9,910 nt of DNA from Gammaproteobacteria bacterium (GTDB taxonomy: Bacteria; Pseudomonadota; Gammaproteobacteria; Steroidobacterales; Woeseiaceae): the NCBI GenBank assembly GCA_029881015.1, contig JAOUNK010000098.1, positions 1 through 9,910 on the forward strand. The letters run 5' to 3'. Of the stretch, positions 7,354 through 9,910 are shown piece after piece (position 1 is the first letter of the stretch; every line of letters starts with the position of its first letter). The notes below the pieces were generated by a model that did not search any database, was not told where the DNA came from, and worked only from the letters and a program-made list of their open reading frames with translations. A program made the position numbers and the translations under genes.

Positions 7354-7379
7354 GGCCGCTGCTTGCGGCCGCTTTTTTT
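7354..7379 (+). terminator. Intrinsic-terminator-like hairpin in the glnA leader
   Basis: GGCCGC (7354-7359), loop TGCTT, and GCGGCC (7365-7370) form a perfect 6-bp GC stem. Two bases later comes a run of seven T (7373-7379), the layout of a Rho-independent terminator. It lies between the predicted sigma-54 start (about 7349) and the glnA ribosome binding site. For RNA started at 7349 the hairpin would be almost at the 5' end and might act as a stabilising cap. For RNA arriving from further upstream it could terminate. Its actual role is not shown by the sequence. Confidence 0.5.
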
Positions 7380-7394
7380 GACTGCATGAATACC

Positions 7395-7400
7395 GGAGGA
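7395..7400 (+). promoter_or_regulatory. Ribosome binding site of glnA
   Basis: GGAGGA lies 6 bases before ATG 7407, a strong site. It sets the start at MTPAEV and rules out the in-frame upstream codons from 7275, which lie upstream of the predicted promoter. Confidence 0.85.
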
Positions 7401-7406
7401 AACCCC

Positions 7407-8816
7407 ATGACACCCGCAGAGGTAATGGCCCAAATCAAAGAGGCCGAGGTCAAGTTTGTCGATTTTCGTTTCACGGACACGATTGGCAAAGAACAACACG
7501 TAACGGTGCCCGCGCACACCATCGATGACGATGTGTTTGAGGACGGCAAGATGTTCGACGGCTCCTCAATCTCCGGCTGGAAGGGGATCAACGAATCGGA
7601 CATGATCCTGATGCCCGATCCGGCATCAGCGGTTCTCGATATCTTCCCGGACGAAGTCACGATGAACATTCGTTGCGACGTCGTCGAACCGTCGACGATG
7701 CTCGGCTACGATCGCTGCCCGCGCTCGCTCGCCCAGCGTGCCGAGGCCTACCTGCAGTCTACCGGCGTTGCGGATGCAGCTTACTTCGGTCCGGAGAACG
7801 AGTTCTTCGTGTTTGACAACGTCACCTGGGACGACACGATGCAGGGCTGCTTCTACAAGGTCGATTCGCAAGAGGGTGCCTGGAATACCGACCGCAGCTA
7901 CGAAGAAGGCAACACGGGTCACCGGCCAACCGTCAAAGGCGGCTACTTCCCGGTACCGCCCGTCGATTCGCTGCACGACATTCGTGGCTCGATGTGTCTT
8001 GCCATCGAAGAGCTGGGCGTAGCGACCGAGGTGCATCACCATGAAGTCGCCACGGCCGGACAGTGTGAAATTGGTACTAAATTCAATACGTTGGTTCGCA
8101 AGGCCGACGAAGTGCAGATCATGAAGTACGCTGTCCATAACGTTGCGCATGCCTACGGCAAGACGGCGACGTTCATGCCGAAACCGCTTGTCAACGACAA
8201 CGGTAACGGCATGCACGTGCACCAGTCGCTGTTCAAGGATGGCGTGAACCTGTTCTCGGGCGACGGCTACGGCGGTCTATCGGAAACGGCGCTCCATTAC
8301 ATTGGCGGCGTCATCAAACATGCCAAGGCGATCAACGCGTTTGCCAACCCCTCGACGAACAGCTACAAGCGTCTCGTGCCGGGCTTCGAGGCGCCGACGA
8401 TTCTTGCCTACTCGGCGCGTAACCGTTCAGCCTCGATTCGTATCCCGTACATCGCGAACCCCAAGGGTCGCCGCATCGAAGTGCGCTTCCCCGACTCGAC
8501 CGCGAACCCGTACCTCGCTTTCGCCGCCCTGATGATGGCCGGCCTCGACGGTATCCAGAACAAGATCCACCCGGGCGATGCCATGGACAAGGATCTGTAC
8601 GACCTGCCGCCCGAAGAAGAGAAAGACCTCAAGCTTGTTGCTTTCTCGCTCGAAGAGGCGCTGGCCGCCCTCGATGCGGATCGTGAGTTCCTGAAGGCCG
8701 GCGATGTGTTCTCTGACGACCTGATCGACGCCTACATCGACCTCAAGATGGATAACGTCACGCGCCTGCGCATGGCGACGCATCCGGTCGCATTCGATAT
8801 GTATTACAGCCTCTAA
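7407..8816 (+). CDS. glnA: Glutamine synthetase, type I
   Basis: The 469-residue product has the same length as E. coli GlnA. It makes glutamine from glutamate, ammonia and ATP in the cytosol as a dodecamer. Seen in the sequence are MFDGSSISGWKGI (49-61), the metal-site glutamates in GPENEFF (Glu130, Glu132), HHEVATAGQCEIG with Glu213 and Glu221, the ATP and glutamate loop around NGNGMHVHQS (His270), and NPKGRRIEVRFPD with Glu358. Tyr398 in the DLYDLPPEE segment is the adenylylation site, so activity is probably controlled by GlnE and PII. Transcription is likely driven by sigma-54 and NtrC from the upstream sites. No frame break is seen. It is followed by a DUF4124 gene and ntrB. Confidence 0.98.
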   Translation: MTPAEVMAQIKEAEVKFVDFRFTDTIGKEQHVTVPAHTIDDDVFEDGKMFDGSSISGWKGINESDMILMPDPASAVLDIFPDEVTMNIRCDVVEPSTMLGYDRCPRSLAQRAEAYLQSTGVADAAYFGPENEFFVFDNVTWDDTMQGCFYKVDSQEGAWNTDRSYEEGNTGHRPTVKGGYFPVPPVDSLHDIRGSMCLAIEELGVATEVHHHEVATAGQCEIGTKFNTLVRKADEVQIMKYAVHNVAHAYGKTATFMPKPLVNDNGNGMHVHQSLFKDGVNLFSGDGYGGLSETALHYIGGVIKHAKAINAFANPSTNSYKRLVPGFEAPTILAYSARNRSASIRIPYIANPKGRRIEVRFPDSTANPYLAFAALMMAGLDGIQNKIHPGDAMDKDLYDLPPEEEKDLKLVAFSLEEALAALDADREFLKAGDVFSDDLIDAYIDLKMDNVTRLRMATHPVAFDMYYSL

Positions 8817-8827
8817 GGCGCAAAACT

Positions 8828-8861
8828 GTGAACCGGGCGGCATTTTTGGCCGCCCGGTCAC
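8828..8861 (+). terminator. Strong hairpin after glnA, without a T tract
   Basis: ACCGGGCGGC (8832-8841) and GCCGCCCGGT (8849-8858) pair perfectly around the loop ATTTTTG. A further GTG/CAC pairing extends the stem to 13 bp with one bulged A at 8831. No T run follows, so it is not a classical intrinsic terminator. It may stabilise the 3' end of glnA mRNA or partly separate glnA from the genes that follow. It sits in the 81-base gap between glnA and the DUF4124 gene. Confidence 0.6.
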
Positions 8862-8897
8862 TAGCCGGAAACGCATCTGCACTGCTATGCTGACAGC

Positions 8898-9422
8898 ATG
8901 GAAACACGACCGATTCTTGTACTCCTGGGTCTCCTCGCGACAGGTGCCGTTGTTGCGGATACCTGGACGTGGACGGACGACGAAGGCGTGGTCCACTACT
9001 CTGACCGCCCGCACCCGGGCGCTGAGCGCATCGCAATTGCCGAACCGAACACGAGCCAGTCTCCGGCACGCGGCCGACGCTCGTCGAACGCCACGTCGCA
9101 GGATGACGATGCCGCCGATGAGGGCGATGCCGTTCGTTACAACAGCCTGGAGATTGCCGCTCCCGGTGCCGAAGAAACGCTATGGAACATAGAGGGCACC
9201 CTCAGCGTTTCCCTGTCCCTGAGTCCGGCACTGCAGCCGGGCCACCAGGTCCGGGTCTACTTCGACGGCAATCCGCAGATAGTCAGCGGTACGAGCTTCC
9301 AGCTGCAGAACGTCTACCGCGGCGTGCACAACCTGCAAGCCGAAGTGCTGGACGAGACGGGCACGATGATGATCCGCTCAAGGACGAATCGCTTCTACGT
9401 CCAGCAGAGCACCGTACGCTAG
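8898..9422 (+). CDS. DUF4124-domain secreted protein, unknown function
   Basis: The product has 174 residues. A signal peptide (1-20, core ILVLLGLLATG, likely cut after AVVA) sends it to the periplasm. Directly after it is the short DUF4124 motif TWTWTDDEGVVHYSDRPHPGA (in residues 22-42). Residues 50-80 are polar and probably disordered (RRSSNATSQDDDAADEGD). The C-terminal part (82-174) is rich in short strands, with SLEIAAPG, LSVSLSLSPALQPGHQVRVYFDG and GVHNLQAEVLDETG, and looks like a beta-sandwich (Ig or Fn3-like); this fold is an inference. The start has almost no Shine-Dalgarno but is the only ATG in frame. The gene lies between glnA and ntrB, a place where DUF4124 genes recur in gammaproteobacteria as I recall; no function is known to me. 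Confidence 0.8.
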   Translation: METRPILVLLGLLATGAVVADTWTWTDDEGVVHYSDRPHPGAERIAIAEPNTSQSPARGRRSSNATSQDDDAADEGDAVRYNSLEIAAPGAEETLWNIEGTLSVSLSLSPALQPGHQVRVYFDGNPQIVSGTSFQLQNVYRGVHNLQAEVLDETGTMMIRSRTNRFYVQQSTVR

Positions 9423-9910
9423 ACAACGACCGTTCAGGCGGCGGACCGCTCCGCAGCCATTCCGGCAACATTCTCGACAGCCTGACCTCGGGCGTCATCC
9501 TGCTGGATGACTGTCTGCTCATCGTTGACCTCAACCCCGCCGCAGAGAACATTCTTGGCGTGAGCCGCAAGCGTGCACGCGGCCAGTCACTGCTGCGGCT
9601 GGTTGACGACGACCCGGAAATGAGCGAGATCCTGAGCCGCGTTGCCGCAACCGGGGATCACTATGCCAACGAACTACGGCTCGCCCCGACGGAGGTGCAT
9701 GCCGAAGAGCGCATCGTCGATTGTCATGTCTCGCCCGTGAGCATCGGCGACGCGCGGCTTCTTGTCGAGATCGCGGACGTTACGCGCCGCATGCAGATCA
9801 CTCGAGAAAATGCGCTGCTCATCCAGCACGGCGCCGGTCGGCAGATGATTCGCCAGCTCGCGCACGAGATCAAGAATCCGCTGGGTGGTATCCGTGGCGC
9901 GGCGCAATTG
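9416..9910 (+). CDS. ntrB: Nitrogen-regulation sensor histidine kinase NtrB (3' end outside window, start uncertain)
   Basis: The frame encodes an N-terminal PAS domain (SGNILDSLTSGVILLD, then LNPAAENILGVS) and reaches the dimerisation and phosphoacceptor helix RQLAHEIKNPLGGIRGAAQL, whose His is codon 9863-9865. The H-box wording is the one typical of NtrB/GlnL. In the cytosol NtrB phosphorylates NtrC when nitrogen is short and is turned to phosphatase by PII; NtrC then activates promoters such as that of glnA. The window ends in the H-box helix, so the ATPase domain is outside. There is no ATG, GTG or TTG in this frame between 9182 and 9560. I place the start at ACG 9416, which overlaps the DUF4124 stop and fits the expected N-terminal length, but this is a guess. 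ATT 9470 is another possibility. Confidence 0.85.

Noticed and set aside
6512..7381. Plus-strand frame running from antisense glyQ into the glnA control region
   Set aside because: It would cross the NtrC sites and the sigma-54 promoter, and the part over glyQ is a shadow of a conserved enzyme.
7275..7406. N-terminal extension of GlnA by 44 codons
   Set aside because: It lies across the predicted promoter and leader hairpin; the ATG at 7407 has GGAGGA and gives the standard 469 residues.
7349..7406. Glutamine riboswitch (glnA RNA motif) in the glnA leader
   Set aside because: That motif is known from cyanobacteria and has a larger conserved core; here I see only a simple hairpin with a T run.
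9182..9415. NtrB starting at ATG 9182
   Set aside because: The added 78 residues are an arginine- and proline-rich shadow of the DUF4124 gene and unlike any NtrB N-terminus.

Overview
The window looks like an ordinary stretch of chromosome from a GC-rich gammaproteobacterium. Two things point there. The first is the block glyQ-glyS-gmhB-plsC, an order I know from Pseudomonas and Xanthomonas relatives. The second is a class I glnA with NtrC and sigma-54 control, followed by a DUF4124 gene and ntrB. Genus cannot be decided from the sequence. I see no prophage, insertion sequence, CRISPR array, rRNA or tRNA, and every stretch longer than about 300 bases is coding.

Left part (1-1163, plus strand): the 3' part of a glutathione S-transferase-like gene cut by the window edge, overlapped by a small lipoprotein gene that resembles DUF6491 proteins. 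Its stop lies 5 bases from the stop of the leftward operon.

Centre (7138 down to 1169, minus strand): a tightly packed five-gene operon, glyQ > glyS > gmhB > plsC > M28-family peptidase lipoprotein. Junctions are a 4-base overlap, a 1-base gap, an 8-base overlap and a 1-base overlap, so the genes are probably co-transcribed and translationally coupled. It joins glycyl-tRNA charging with LPS heptose synthesis, phospholipid acylation and an envelope-anchored aminopeptidase.

Divergent control region (7139-7406): this is the most information-rich non-coding part. It holds a candidate sigma-70 -10 box for glyQ, two near-ideal NtrC operators 31 bp apart (with further half-sites at about 10-bp steps), a sigma-54 -24/-12 promoter and, just after its predicted transcription start, a GC hairpin followed by seven T that looks like an intrinsic terminator in the glnA leader.

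Right part (7407-9910, plus strand): glnA (469 aa, adenylylation tyrosine present), a 13-bp hairpin without a T tract, a DUF4124 secreted protein gene, and the start of ntrB. NtrB is the sensor kinase whose partner NtrC would bind the glnA operators, so target and regulator genes sit together. The ntrB frame has no ATG, GTG or TTG where the protein should begin.

I did not find a new biological system. The points most worth a second look are the leader hairpin next to the sigma-54 promoter, the phased NtrC half-sites and the missing ntrB start codon.
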